Source: an uncultured Oscillospiraceae bacterium
Lineage (GTDB): Bacteria; Bacillota; Clostridia; Oscillospirales; Oscillospiraceae
NCBI GenBank assembly: GCA_905234005.1
Contig: CAJOFW010000125.1
Coordinates: 6,897 to 11,986, forward strand
DNA: 5,090 nt
Direction: 5' to 3'
Shown: piece after piece, positions 1 to 5,090 of the stretch
Layout of the letters: every line of letters starts with the position of its first letter
Position numbering within the stretch: the first letter of the stretch is position 1
Made by a program: the position numbers and the translations under genes
The notes under the pieces: generated by a model
What the model was told of the DNA's origin: nothing
Databases searched by the model: none
The model's input: the letters and a program-made list of their open reading frames with translations, nothing else

Positions 1-1
1 C

Positions 2-304
2 GCCGCCGCCGATGAAATGACAGCGGAACAGGCCGAGCACGCCCGCGCCGCGGCAGCCACCTCCTTCCGGGAGACACTTCTGAAGCTCCGCGCCGAATCC
101 GTGAAAAGCACAGAGGCGCCGCGTCCCGACGCGGACGAAAGCCCCGCGTCGGACGGGGCGTCGGAGGCATCGGTCGATTTCCGTCCCGACGCCGAATCGG
201 GAAATAACGGCGGGGACGGTTTCGCACCGGCAAAACCCGGCGCGGACGGGTCGAAAACGAAATCCGGCGCGTCGGAGAAGTCGTTCAAGAGACGGTTCGC
301 GTAG
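2..304 (+). CDS. N-terminal fragment of an interrupted P-type-ATPase-like membrane protein (5' end outside window)
   Basis: This frame is open from the first bases of the window, so the true start lies upstream; the ATG at 17 is only an internal methionine with no ribosome binding site that I can see. It gives 100 residues before the TAG at 302-304. The first 90 (to position 271) form an Ala-rich, helix-like stretch and then an acidic, Gly/Ser/Pro/Asp-rich disordered linker with no membrane segment. The last ten residues (SEKSFKRRFA) come from the inserted sequence at 272-301 and are not native. Deleting 131 bp between the two GGCGCG copies joins codon 269-271 in frame to codon 403-405 of the downstream membrane domain, so I read this as the cytoplasmic N-terminal region of the same protein. 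It could instead be the tail of a separate hydrophilic protein, but the exact frame restoration argues against that. No function is recognisable in this part alone. Confidence 0.6.
   Translation, partial: AAADEMTAEQAEHARAAAATSFRETLLKLRAESVKSTEAPRPDADESPASDGASEASVDFRPDAESGNNGGDGFAPAKPGADGSKTKSGASEKSFKRRFA
266..271. repeat. Left copy of GGCGCG direct repeat flanking the insert
   Basis: GGCGCG encodes Gly-Ala in the frame of the upstream half. The same hexamer at 397-402 also encodes Gly-Ala in the frame of the downstream half, and the antisense transporter fragment lies between them. It could be a short target duplication or a microhomology junction. In DNA this GC-rich a 6-bp match can occur by chance, but here its phase agrees with both reading frames. 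Confidence 0.5.
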
Positions 305-396
305 GAGATGTAACGGAGCTGGATATTCTGCCCGTTCAGCTCGCGGATGCCGTCGCCGTCCGTATCCTTGATCCCGGCGTCGTCCAGGATCTTCTT

Positions 397-402
397 GGCG
401 CG
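397..402. repeat. Right copy of GGCGCG direct repeat flanking the insert
   Basis: This is the second copy of the hexamer at 266-271. Native host-gene sequence appears to resume here with Gly-Ala-Ala-Asn-Trp-Pro-Asp and continues into the membrane domain. The spacing between copies is 131 bp, which equals the frame offset between the two halves of the host gene (frame 2 to frame 1). Confidence 0.5.
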
Positions 403-420
403 GCGAACTGGCCCGATCCC

Positions 421-2064
421 GTGGACGTGCGTGAGACGCCGGAGCTGCACCCCGCCCGGGCGGCGAAATTCTACGCCTCCCTCGCACGGCCGCTGCTCTT
501 CCGGTGCGCCGTGGCGTCGGCGCTGTGTCTGTTTCTGATGTGGATCTGCTTCCGCCTGCCGATGACCGGTATGCTCGGCGCAAGCCTGCCGCTGCAGGCC
601 GGCGTGAGTCTCGCGTTGCTGCTCGCGTGCATGGTTGCGGCGCTGGACGTGATCGCCGTCGGCGTCCGCCAGATCATCGAGCTGACCCCCGGCGCGGAAT
701 CGCTCGCGGCGGCGTCGGCCCTGCTTGCGTGTGTCGACGCGATCCTCGTCCTGTTCGGCGTGGGGGACGCGCTGCCCTTCTGCGCGATCAGCGCCGTCAC
801 GCTGACCTGCGCCCTCTGGAGCGAGAGACTGACGTGCGTCGCGCTGCGCCGCACCTTCACGACCGCGCTCTCCTCCAAAACGCCCGCCGCGCTCACCTCC
901 GCCGCATTCGGCGACAACGCGGACAGAAGTCTCATCCGCGTCGACGGCGCCTCGCTCACAGGCATCGTACGCCGCAGCGAGACGCAGAATATCTGCCAGA
1001 CCGCCTACGCGACGGCCGCGCCGATCTTTCTGGCCTGTGCGCTGCTGCTGGCCGTCGCCGCGTCGGTGACACGCGGTCTGTATTTCATGCACACATTCTC
1101 CGGCCTTGTCGCCGTGTCGGCGTCATTCGCCTCGTTTTTGAGCTTCCCCCTGCCCTTCGCCATTACGACGCGGCGTCTGCGAAGCTCCGGCACGGCCCTC
1201 GCCGGCTTCGCCGGCTGCGCCGATATCGGCCGCACCCCCCGCGTCGTCATCACGGACGAGGATCTGTTCCCGCCCGGGAATATGCGCTTCACCGAGATCA
1301 ACATCCTCGACGTCGCCTCCGTCGAGCAGGTCTGCGCCAGCACGTCGTGCCTCCTGTCCGCCTATGGCAGCGGCGTGTCCGTGCTGTTTGACGAGCTGAT
1401 GTCCCGGCGGGGCTATCGCGTCCTCACGGTGGACGAATTCACCTGCCACGAGGGCGGCGGTCTGTCCGGACTCGTCGACGGAGCAAGGGTTCTGACCGGC
1501 TCGCTCGGCTTCATGAACCTCATGGGCATCCGTCTGCCCCGCAACCTCCAGACAAAAAATACGATCTGCACAGCGATCGAGGGCGAGCTTGTCGGCGTGT
1601 TCGCGATCGAATACATCCCTGTATCGAGCGTACAGGAGGCGCTTGTCACGCTCCTGCGCAGCCGCACGGAGACGATCTTCGCCATCCGGGACTTCAACAT
1701 CACGCCGTATATGATCCGCCAGCTCTTCCGCGTCCCGACGGACAGCTTCACCTTCCCCTCCTTCCGGGATCGCTTCGGCATCACCGCCGACGGCGCGGAC
1801 GGCGACCGGCCCATCGACGCCGTGTTCAACCGCAGCGGCATGCTGCCGATGATCGAGGCGACCGAGGCCGGCAGGCGGCTCTTTGCCGCGAGCCGCACCG
1901 GTACCATCCTGTCCCTCGTCAGCGCCGCCGTCGGCATGATCATCATGTTCCTGCTGTGCAGCGCCGGCGCGTACGGCACCGCCTCGACCGGCAATGTGCT
2001 GTCCTTTATGGTGCTGTGGACGCTGCCCGTCCTGATCCTGGGCTGGGGGCAGAGCAGAGGCTGA
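421..2064 (+). CDS. Degenerate P-type-ATPase-like multi-pass membrane protein (C-terminal part of interrupted gene)
   Basis: The first possible start in this frame is GTG at 421 (547 residues), but no Shine-Dalgarno precedes it and native sequence resumes at about 403, so the GTG is probably not a true start. Numbering from that GTG, membrane segments lie near 29-44, 58-80, 95-112, 117-133, 196-218 and 225-248, with a C-terminal pair near 495-516 and 525-543. The order resembles a P-type ATPase: a reduced actuator-like region (134-195), a proline-containing helix (SFPLP, 241-245), a phosphorylation/nucleotide-binding-like cytoplasmic region (249-490), then the C-terminal helices. The GGGLxGxVDG segment (345-354) and GSLGFMNLMGI (360-370) look like an N-domain remnant. 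The catalytic signatures are gone: VVITDEDLFPPG (275-286) sits where DKTGT is expected, FAIRD (420-424) where TGD is expected, and no GDGxND motif is visible. Active ion pumping is therefore unlikely; a sensor, scaffold or regulatory role is possible but unproven. From memory, similar hypothetical proteins with a DEDLFP-type motif occur in Oscillospiraceae. Confidence 0.75.
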   Translation: MDVRETPELHPARAAKFYASLARPLLFRCAVASALCLFLMWICFRLPMTGMLGASLPLQAGVSLALLLACMVAALDVIAVGVRQIIELTPGAESLAAASALLACVDAILVLFGVGDALPFCAISAVTLTCALWSERLTCVALRRTFTTALSSKTPAALTSAAFGDNADRSLIRVDGASLTGIVRRSETQNICQTAYATAAPIFLACALLLAVAASVTRGLYFMHTFSGLVAVSASFASFLSFPLPFAITTRRLRSSGTALAGFAGCADIGRTPRVVITDEDLFPPGNMRFTEINILDVASVEQVCASTSCLLSAYGSGVSVLFDELMSRRGYRVLTVDEFTCHEGGGLSGLVDGARVLTGSLGFMNLMGIRLPRNLQTKNTICTAIEGELVGVFAIEYIPVSSVQEALVTLLRSRTETIFAIRDFNITPYMIRQLFRVPTDSFTFPSFRDRFGITADGADGDRPIDAVFNRSGMLPMIEATEAGRRLFAASRTGTILSLVSAAVGMIIMFLLCSAGAYGTASTGNVLSFMVLWTLPVLILGWGQSRG

Positions 2065-2119
2065 GCGGCGACGGACGATTTTTCTTCCCGTCTTCGCGCA
2101 CACAATCCAATTTAGCCTA

Positions 2120-2148
2120 TTGCCAACGATTGCGCGTTCGTGTATAAT
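2120..2148 (+). promoter_or_regulatory. Sigma-A type promoter for the EF-G-like gene
   Basis: The -35 box TTGCCA (2120-2125) and a perfect -10 box TATAAT (2143-2148) are separated by 17 bp, the optimal spacing for the housekeeping sigma factor. Transcription would start near 2155 and leave a leader of about 90 nt before the ATG at 2246. The region 2101-2160 is clearly more AT-rich than the flanking genes. This promoter makes the EF-G-like gene independent of the interrupted gene upstream. Confidence 0.8.
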
Positions 2149-2199
2149 TACATCTGTGTGCCCGCGGCATCATCCGTGACGCGGCGGCGGCGCACCGCC

Positions 2200-2213
2200 T
2201 GATAACCTTATCA
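2200..2213. repeat. 14-bp inverted repeat in the leader of the EF-G-like gene
   Basis: TGATAACCTTATCA has 6-bp arms around a CC centre. It lies about 45-60 nt downstream of the predicted transcription start and 32 nt before the ATG. A GC-rich hairpin (GGCGG, loop CGCA, CCGCC at 2186-2199) sits immediately upstream. It could be a repressor operator or a small RNA hairpin near the ribosome binding site. No regulator is identifiable from the sequence. Confidence 0.3.
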
Positions 2214-2230
2214 ACGATTTGCAATTTATA

Positions 2231-2237
2231 GAAGGAG
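2231..2237 (+). promoter_or_regulatory. Ribosome binding site that fixes the start of the EF-G-like gene at 2246
   Basis: GAAGGAG lies 8 nt upstream of the ATG at 2246-2248. An in-frame TTG at 2219 would add nine residues, but they are encoded through this Shine-Dalgarno sequence and the TTG has no site of its own. The ATG start also gives the usual short lead-in before the P-loop. Confidence 0.85.
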
Positions 2238-2245
2238 AAAACCCT

Positions 2246-4276
2246 ATGAGCACTGAACTGAAAAAGATCCGCAACATCGCCCTTCTCGGTCACGGCGGCA
2301 ACGGCAAGACCACCCTCGCGGAGAGCATCCTGTCCACCACGAAGATGACCGACCGCATGGGCAGGGTCGTGGACGGCAACACCGTCTCCGACTACGACGC
2401 GGAGGAGATTCGCCGCCAGATCAGCATCTCCGCCGCCACCATGTACGCCAACTGGCAGGGCTATAAGATAAACATCATCGACACGCCGGGCTTCTTCGAC
2501 TTCGCCGGCGAGGTCAAACAGGCTCTGCGCGTGGCCGATATCGGCGTCATCTGCGTCTCCGCGAAGGACGGCCTCAACGTCGGCGCGGAGAAGAGCTGGA
2601 AGTACCTCCGCGACGCGAAAAAGCCCCGTGCGATCTACATCTCCAAGATCGACGAGGATCACGCCGACTTCGACCGCACGTTCGACAGTCTGCGTGAGGC
2701 GTTCGGCAACTCCGTCTGCGCCATGACCGCCCCGATCAAGGAGGGCGACAAGTACGTCGGCATTGTCGACGTCATCACGAAAAAGGCCTACAGGATGGAC
2801 GGCGCGAAGCGCATCGACATCCCCGTCCCCGCCGATATGGAGAGCCGTCTCGAGGAGCTGTACACCGAGCTTGCCGAGTCCGCCGCCGAGACGAGCGAGG
2901 AGCTGATGGACAAATACTTCGAGACGATGGAGCTGTCCCCCGAGGAGATCTCCGGCGCTCTGTCCGGCGGCGTGGCCGACGGCAGCATCTGCCCGGTCTA
3001 CTGCGGCAGCGCCTTCACCGGCCTCGGCACCCAGGTTCTGCTCGACGCCGCGATCTCGATCTTCCCCGAGCCGTCCGAGGGCGGCAAGCCCGTCGATCCG
3101 AACGGCCCGACGAAGGTCATCGTCTACAAGACCATCTCCGACCAGTTCGGCAAGTTCTCGCTGTTCAAGGTCGTCTCCGGCAAGGTCACGCCCGACATGA
3201 CCCTCACGAACGCCCGCAGCGACGCGAAGGAGAAGCTCGGCCACATCTATACCATGCAGGGCAAGAAGAACACCGAGGTGCAGGTCATCGAGTGCGGCGA
3301 CATCGGCGCCGTCTCCAAGCTCACCGACACCAAAACCGGCGACACCCTCTGCGCCGCGAACGCGGTCGAGGCCCTGCCCGGCATCGAATTCGACGTCCCC
3401 TGCTACCAGATGGCCATCGCCCCGAAGGTCAAGGGCCAGGACGACAAGGTCGCCCAGGGCCTGTCCCGTCTCGGCGAGGAGGATCCCACCTTCACCGTCA
3501 CCCTGAACGCCGAGACGCACCAGCAGGTCGTCGCCGGCGCCGGCGATATGCACATCGCGGTGCTCTGCTCCAAGCTCAAATCCAAGTTCGGCGTTGAGGT
3601 CGAGCTGTCCCCCGCCCGCGTGGCATACCGCGAGAAGATCCGCAAGACCCTCGATACGCACGGCCGCCACAAGAAGCAGACCGGCGGCCACGGCCAGTTC
3701 GCGGACGTCAAGATCCGCTTTGAGCCGCAGACCGAGCAGGAGGATCTGATCTTCGCCGAGGAGGTCTTCGGCGGCTCCGTTCCCAAGAACTTCTTCCCCG
3801 CCGTCGAGAAGGGCCTGCGCGAGTGCTGCGAGAAGGGCGTTCTGGCCGGCTATCCGATGGTGTACCTCAAGGCCGTGCTGTACGACGGCGGCTATCACCC
3901 GGTCGACTCCTCCGAAATGGCGTTCAAGACCGCTGCCGGTCTCGCCTATAAGGAGCTTGTGAACGCCAACCCCGTCATCATGGAGCCGATCGGCCTCATG
4001 CGTATCACCGTCCCCGACGCGAACATGGGCGACATCCTCTCCGACATCCAGTCGAAGCGCCGCGGTACGATGCTCGGCATGAATATGCACGACGGTATGC
4101 AGGTCATCGAGGCCGAGGTGCCCATGGCCGAGGTCACGACCTACGCCATCGACCTGCGCTCCATGACCCAGGGACGCGGCTCCTTCACGCTGGAGTTCGT
4201 CCGCTACGACGAGGTTCCCGGCAACGTCCAGCAGAAGATCATCGAGGAGGCCAAGGCCCTCGCCGAGGCGGAGTGA
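2246..4276 (+). CDS. fusA: Elongation factor G-like translational GTPase (EF-G paralogue type)
   Basis: Complete protein of 676 residues, slightly shorter than canonical EF-G (about 690-700), starting at an ATG behind a clear Shine-Dalgarno. All EF-G domains are recognisable. The GTPase domain carries the P-loop GHGGNGKT (15-22), a switch I segment RRQISI (56-61), DTPGF (79-83), SKID (133-136) and GSAF (254-257). A domain II beta barrel follows from about 285, then domain III. Domain IV has the loops HKKQTGGHGQF (475-485) and YHPVDSS (550-556), and a C-terminal domain V ends the protein. Canonical EF-G catalyses GTP-dependent translocation of tRNA and mRNA on the ribosome, and the intact domain IV tip fits a ribosome-binding translocase-like factor. 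Two motifs differ: the catalytic His of DTPGHVDF is Phe (DTPGFFDF, 79-86), and NKxD is SKID. This, with the GHGGNGKT P-loop, points to the divergent EF-G-like/EFG-II paralogue group rather than the main housekeeping EF-G. The absence of adjacent rpsL, rpsG or tuf genes supports this. It has its own promoter. Confidence 0.92.
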   Translation: MSTELKKIRNIALLGHGGNGKTTLAESILSTTKMTDRMGRVVDGNTVSDYDAEEIRRQISISAATMYANWQGYKINIIDTPGFFDFAGEVKQALRVADIGVICVSAKDGLNVGAEKSWKYLRDAKKPRAIYISKIDEDHADFDRTFDSLREAFGNSVCAMTAPIKEGDKYVGIVDVITKKAYRMDGAKRIDIPVPADMESRLEELYTELAESAAETSEELMDKYFETMELSPEEISGALSGGVADGSICPVYCGSAFTGLGTQVLLDAAISIFPEPSEGGKPVDPNGPTKVIVYKTISDQFGKFSLFKVVSGKVTPDMTLTNARSDAKEKLGHIYTMQGKKNTEVQVIECGDIGAVSKLTDTKTGDTLCAANAVEALPGIEFDVPCYQMAIAPKVKGQDDKVAQGLSRLGEEDPTFTVTLNAETHQQVVAGAGDMHIAVLCSKLKSKFGVEVELSPARVAYREKIRKTLDTHGRHKKQTGGHGQFADVKIRFEPQTEQEDLIFAEEVFGGSVPKNFFPAVEKGLRECCEKGVLAGYPMVYLKAVLYDGGYHPVDSSEMAFKTAAGLAYKELVNANPVIMEPIGLMRITVPDANMGDILSDIQSKRRGTMLGMNMHDGMQVIEAEVPMAEVTTYAIDLRSMTQGRGSFTLEFVRYDEVPGNVQQKIIEEAKALAEAE

Positions 4277-4316
4277 TTGCTCCGGCCGTTCCTCAGCCCA
4301 TCCGATAAACAGTGCA

Positions 4317-4339
4317 GGGGGAGGTCACATACCTCCCCC
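4317..4339 (+). terminator. 9-bp hairpin after the EF-G-like gene, without a T-run (weak terminator or attenuator)
   Basis: GGGGGAGGT (4317-4325), loop CACAT, and ACCTCCCCC (4331-4339) form a perfect nine-pair GC-rich stem 40 nt after the stop codon. It is followed by CTGTCGTACC rather than a T tract, so it is not a standard intrinsic terminator. It may stabilise the 3' end of the upstream message or lower transcription into the small gene at 4386. Confidence 0.4.
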
Positions 4340-4374
4340 CTGTCGTACCGTCCCGAACCGATCGGGAGCACCAT

Positions 4375-4380
4375 GGGAGG
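4375..4380 (+). promoter_or_regulatory. Ribosome binding site of the small membrane protein gene
   Basis: GGGAGG ends 5 nt before the ATG at 4386. It supports this start over the out-of-frame ATG at 4373, and it supports the short reading frame being a real gene. Confidence 0.7.
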
Positions 4381-4385
4381 CAGAC

Positions 4386-4727
4386 ATGAACAGGCAAACC
4401 CGAGAGACATTCTACCTCATATGGCTCATTGCGATCATCGCCTGCGCGGTGATCGCCGTGGTCGTGCTGCTGTTCACCGCGATCTCCCCCGCGCCGACCC
4501 CTGCGAGTACGTATGACGACGCGATCCGTGTGACCGCGTCAACGGAGCCGGTTGAAATCATCATCAACCCGACCGCGACGCCGGAATCAACGGAGACGCC
4601 CGAATCCCCGGAGACAACCGAGTCCCCGGATACAGCCGATTCGGCGGACGGCGGCGACGCCGTCACCGACGAAGCCGTCCCGGACGTCGAAACGACGCCC
4701 GGCAACACCGGCGACAGCGAAGAATAA
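4386..4727 (+). CDS. Small single-pass membrane protein with Thr/Pro/Glu/Ser-rich extracytoplasmic tail (hypothetical)
   Basis: 113 residues with a good Shine-Dalgarno, ending 6 nt before a strong terminator stem; both ends support a real gene. Residues 1-10 are a short polar N-terminus, and 11-33 are a continuous hydrophobic helix of Leu, Ile, Ala and Val. After SPAPTPAS comes a short ordered-looking patch (YDDAIRVTASTEPVEIIINP, about 43-62). The rest, to residue 113, is low-complexity and acidic, with repeated TPES/SPET/SPDT units, and has almost no positive charge. I see no lipobox or LPxTG sorting signal, so the protein is most simply a membrane-anchored protein with a disordered acidic tail, probably outside the cell. 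The basic N-terminal end is weak, so the topology is an inference. No function is recognisable. It follows the EF-G-like gene by 109 bp without a clear promoter of its own and may share its transcript. Confidence 0.7.
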   Translation: MNRQTRETFYLIWLIAIIACAVIAVVVLLFTAISPAPTPASTYDDAIRVTASTEPVEIIINPTATPESTETPESPETTESPDTADSADGGDAVTDEAVPDVETTPGNTGDSEE

Positions 4728-4733
4728 CCGCAC

Positions 4734-4773
4734 GCAAAGCGGCCCCGTCCACGAAGGGACGGGGCCGCTTTGC
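4734..4773 (+). terminator. Strong intrinsic terminator after the small membrane protein gene
   Basis: The arms 4734-4750 (GCAAAGCGGCCCCGTCC) and 4757-4773 are perfectly complementary over 17 bp with a six-base loop ACGAAG. The A-rich and T-rich bases at the stem foot (CAAAGC/GCTTTG) are of the kind seen in bidirectional terminators. The T tract is short (three), so the strength rests mainly on the stem. It lies 7 nt after the stop of the small gene and ends that transcription unit. Confidence 0.8.
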
Positions 4774-4997
4774 TGCACATGGTTCCCGCCCCCTTCCTGT
4801 CGCGCCTGTAATACCGTGTTCCCGTGGTGACGATCTGTCGTTCGATCCTGTACAGCGGTTCGCCATCGCTGATTACGTCATGCTCCGTGATGAAGATCAT
4901 GTACGTTTCATACCGTTGTCCAATTGAAAGCTTTGTTTGTTGCCGGGCGCAAAGCCTTGGAAGCGCCGCCTTTTTGATGCGAATACATAGTTGTTTT

Positions 4998-5027
4998 TGA
5001 TCCTTTTTCTTTCAAGAAAAAGGATCA
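4998..5027. repeat. 14-bp-stem palindrome, AT-rich hairpin
   Basis: TGATCCTTTTTCTT (4998-5011), spacer TC, and its exact complement AAGAAAAAGGATCA (5014-5027) form a nearly perfect palindrome. Neither strand has a T-run after it, so it is not a standard terminator, although its own T5 and A5 runs sit inside the arms. On the - strand, a frame open from the window edge stops at TGA exactly at 5027-5025, the first bases of the hairpin, which would fit a 3'-end element of a convergent gene. It may also be a dispersed intergenic repeat. Confidence 0.55.
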
Positions 5028-5090
5028 GGTTCGTTGCGTTCGCAGGCATAATCGCGATTCGCTCAGCCGACGGTCGATTTCGGGAGCATC
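5025..5090 (-). CDS. Possible C-terminal end of a convergent gene (very short, uncertain)
   Basis: On the - strand, 21 codons are open from the window edge to a TGA at 5027-5025, ending in LCLRTQRT. The stop coincides with the foot of the 4998-5027 hairpin, a sensible place for a gene end. The + strand is also open in two frames over the same bases, and the fragment is too short for codon bias to decide. Treat this as a possibility only. Confidence 0.15.
   Translation of the reverse strand, partial: DAPEIDRRLSESRLCLRTQRT

Larger units (their letters stand above)
266..402 (-). pseudogene. Antisense fragment of a peptide ABC-transporter substrate-binding protein inserted in the ATPase-like gene
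   Basis: On the - strand, codons from 399 down to about 268 read as a 44-residue piece beginning AKKILDDAG, with DTDGDGIREL in the middle and RYISYANRLLNDFSDA at its end. This is the pattern seen in the C-terminal lobe of SBP_bac_5 oligopeptide/nickel-binding proteins, where a helix ending in LLDEAG is followed by a DTDGDGIRE-type turn and a beta strand. There is no start, signal peptide or lipobox, and a full protein would be about 500-600 residues, so this is a small internal scrap. Outside 268-399 the same frame turns into Ser/Pro/Ala-rich or Arg-rich nonsense, so the similarity stops at both ends. Those ends coincide with direct GGCGCG copies at 266-271 and 397-402. The insertion unit is 131 bp, not a multiple of three. 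It introduces the TAG at 302-304 and breaks the host gene. It may be real DNA or a sequencing or assembly artefact. Confidence 0.6.
4774..5090. other. Intergenic region without a convincing gene
   Basis: 317 bases after the terminator. Short frames exist on both strands (for example a - strand frame beginning at 4900), but none has a ribosome binding site and the - strand frame runs through the terminator stem. Base composition becomes visibly more AT-rich around 4900-5025 than in the genes. A weak hairpin at 4945-4969 (GGCGC pairing with GCGCC) followed by TTTTT (4971-4975) could be a second terminator. GCTTTG (4930-4935) and CAAAGC (4950-4955) offer an alternative pairing. A perfect 10-bp palindrome AATCGCGATT lies at 5050-5059. 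Confidence 0.6.

Noticed and set aside
208..420. Frame 1 extension upstream of 421 through the insert as native N-terminal coding sequence
   Set aside because: The frame is open from 208, but it has no start codon with a ribosome binding site and reads as an Arg/Val-rich peptide. The - strand over the same bases gives a recognisable SBP_bac_5 segment, so this frame is its antisense shadow.
421..423. GTG at 421 as the genuine start of the membrane protein
   Set aside because: No Shine-Dalgarno lies upstream, and in-frame native sequence (ANWPDP) already begins at 403. The frame-restoring 131-bp deletion shows that the protein continues from an upstream N-terminal region. The GTG is kept only as the conventional open-frame start.
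504..1391. Long overlapping frames (+ strand 504-1391, - strand 1123-2103 and 1413-2105) across the ATPase-like gene
   Set aside because: The + strand frame is Arg/His/Ala-rich, and the - strand frames lack membrane segments or motifs. The frame ending at 2064 has clear transmembrane helices and ATPase-like segments, so the others are GC-bias shadows.
2065..2098. Possible terminator after the ATPase-like gene
   Set aside because: The GACGG (2070-2074) and CCGTC (2088-2092) arms pair over only five bases, extended by three more across a 2x2 internal loop. The T-run sits inside the loop rather than after the stem, so no intrinsic terminator is supported.
2117..4090. A 657-codon open frame on the - strand opposite the EF-G-like gene
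   Set aside because: Its translation is a Leu/Asp/Gly/Val-rich sequence typical of the complement of GC-rich codons. It has no recognisable domain or ribosome binding site, and the + strand holds an unmistakable EF-G. It would also run through that gene's promoter.
4412..4900. A 162-codon frame on the - strand overlapping the small gene and terminator
   Set aside because: Its first 50 residues look somewhat protein-like, but there is no ribosome binding site before 4900 and the frame passes straight through a 17-bp terminator stem. The rest is the Ser/Val/Gly-rich complement of the small gene's repeat tail.

Overview
The window reads as chromosomal DNA of a high-GC member of the Clostridia (Oscillospirales-like). 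This rests on strong G/C bias at third codon positions, AGGAG-type ribosome binding sites, a sigma-A type promoter (TTGCCA-17 bp-TATAAT), and a degenerate P-type-ATPase-like membrane protein of a kind I associate from memory with that group. The taxonomic call is an inference.

Layout, all genes on the + strand. (1) Positions 2-2064 hold one large membrane-protein gene that enters from outside the window and is broken. Its acidic, disordered N-terminal part (2-271) and its membrane/ATPase-like part (403-2064) are separated by about 131 bp of foreign sequence. Read on the - strand, that sequence is a 44-codon piece of an ABC-transporter peptide-binding protein (SBP_bac_5 type). The insert lies between two copies of GGCGCG (266-271 and 397-402). 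Removing one repeat plus the insert joins the two halves in frame exactly. (2) Positions 2065-2245 are an intergenic leader with a good promoter and a short inverted repeat. (3) Positions 2246-4276 encode a complete 676-residue EF-G-like translational GTPase with altered G3 and G4 motifs. (4) Positions 4277-4385 are a short gap with a 9-bp hairpin. (5) Positions 4386-4727 encode a small single-pass membrane protein with a Thr/Pro/Glu/Ser-rich tail, followed by a near-ideal 17-bp terminator stem. (6) Positions 4774-5090 have no convincing gene. This stretch is locally AT-richer and carries a 14-bp-stem palindrome (4998-5027), which may mark the end of a - strand gene lying beyond the window.

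The EF-G-like gene has its own promoter. It may be co-transcribed with the small membrane protein behind it, with the hairpin at 4317-4339 reducing read-through and the strong terminator at 4734-4773 ending the unit. I see no pathway link between the ATPase-like protein and the EF-G paralogue. The two most unusual things here are the frame-breaking antisense gene fragment and the ATPase-like protein whose catalytic motifs are all replaced.
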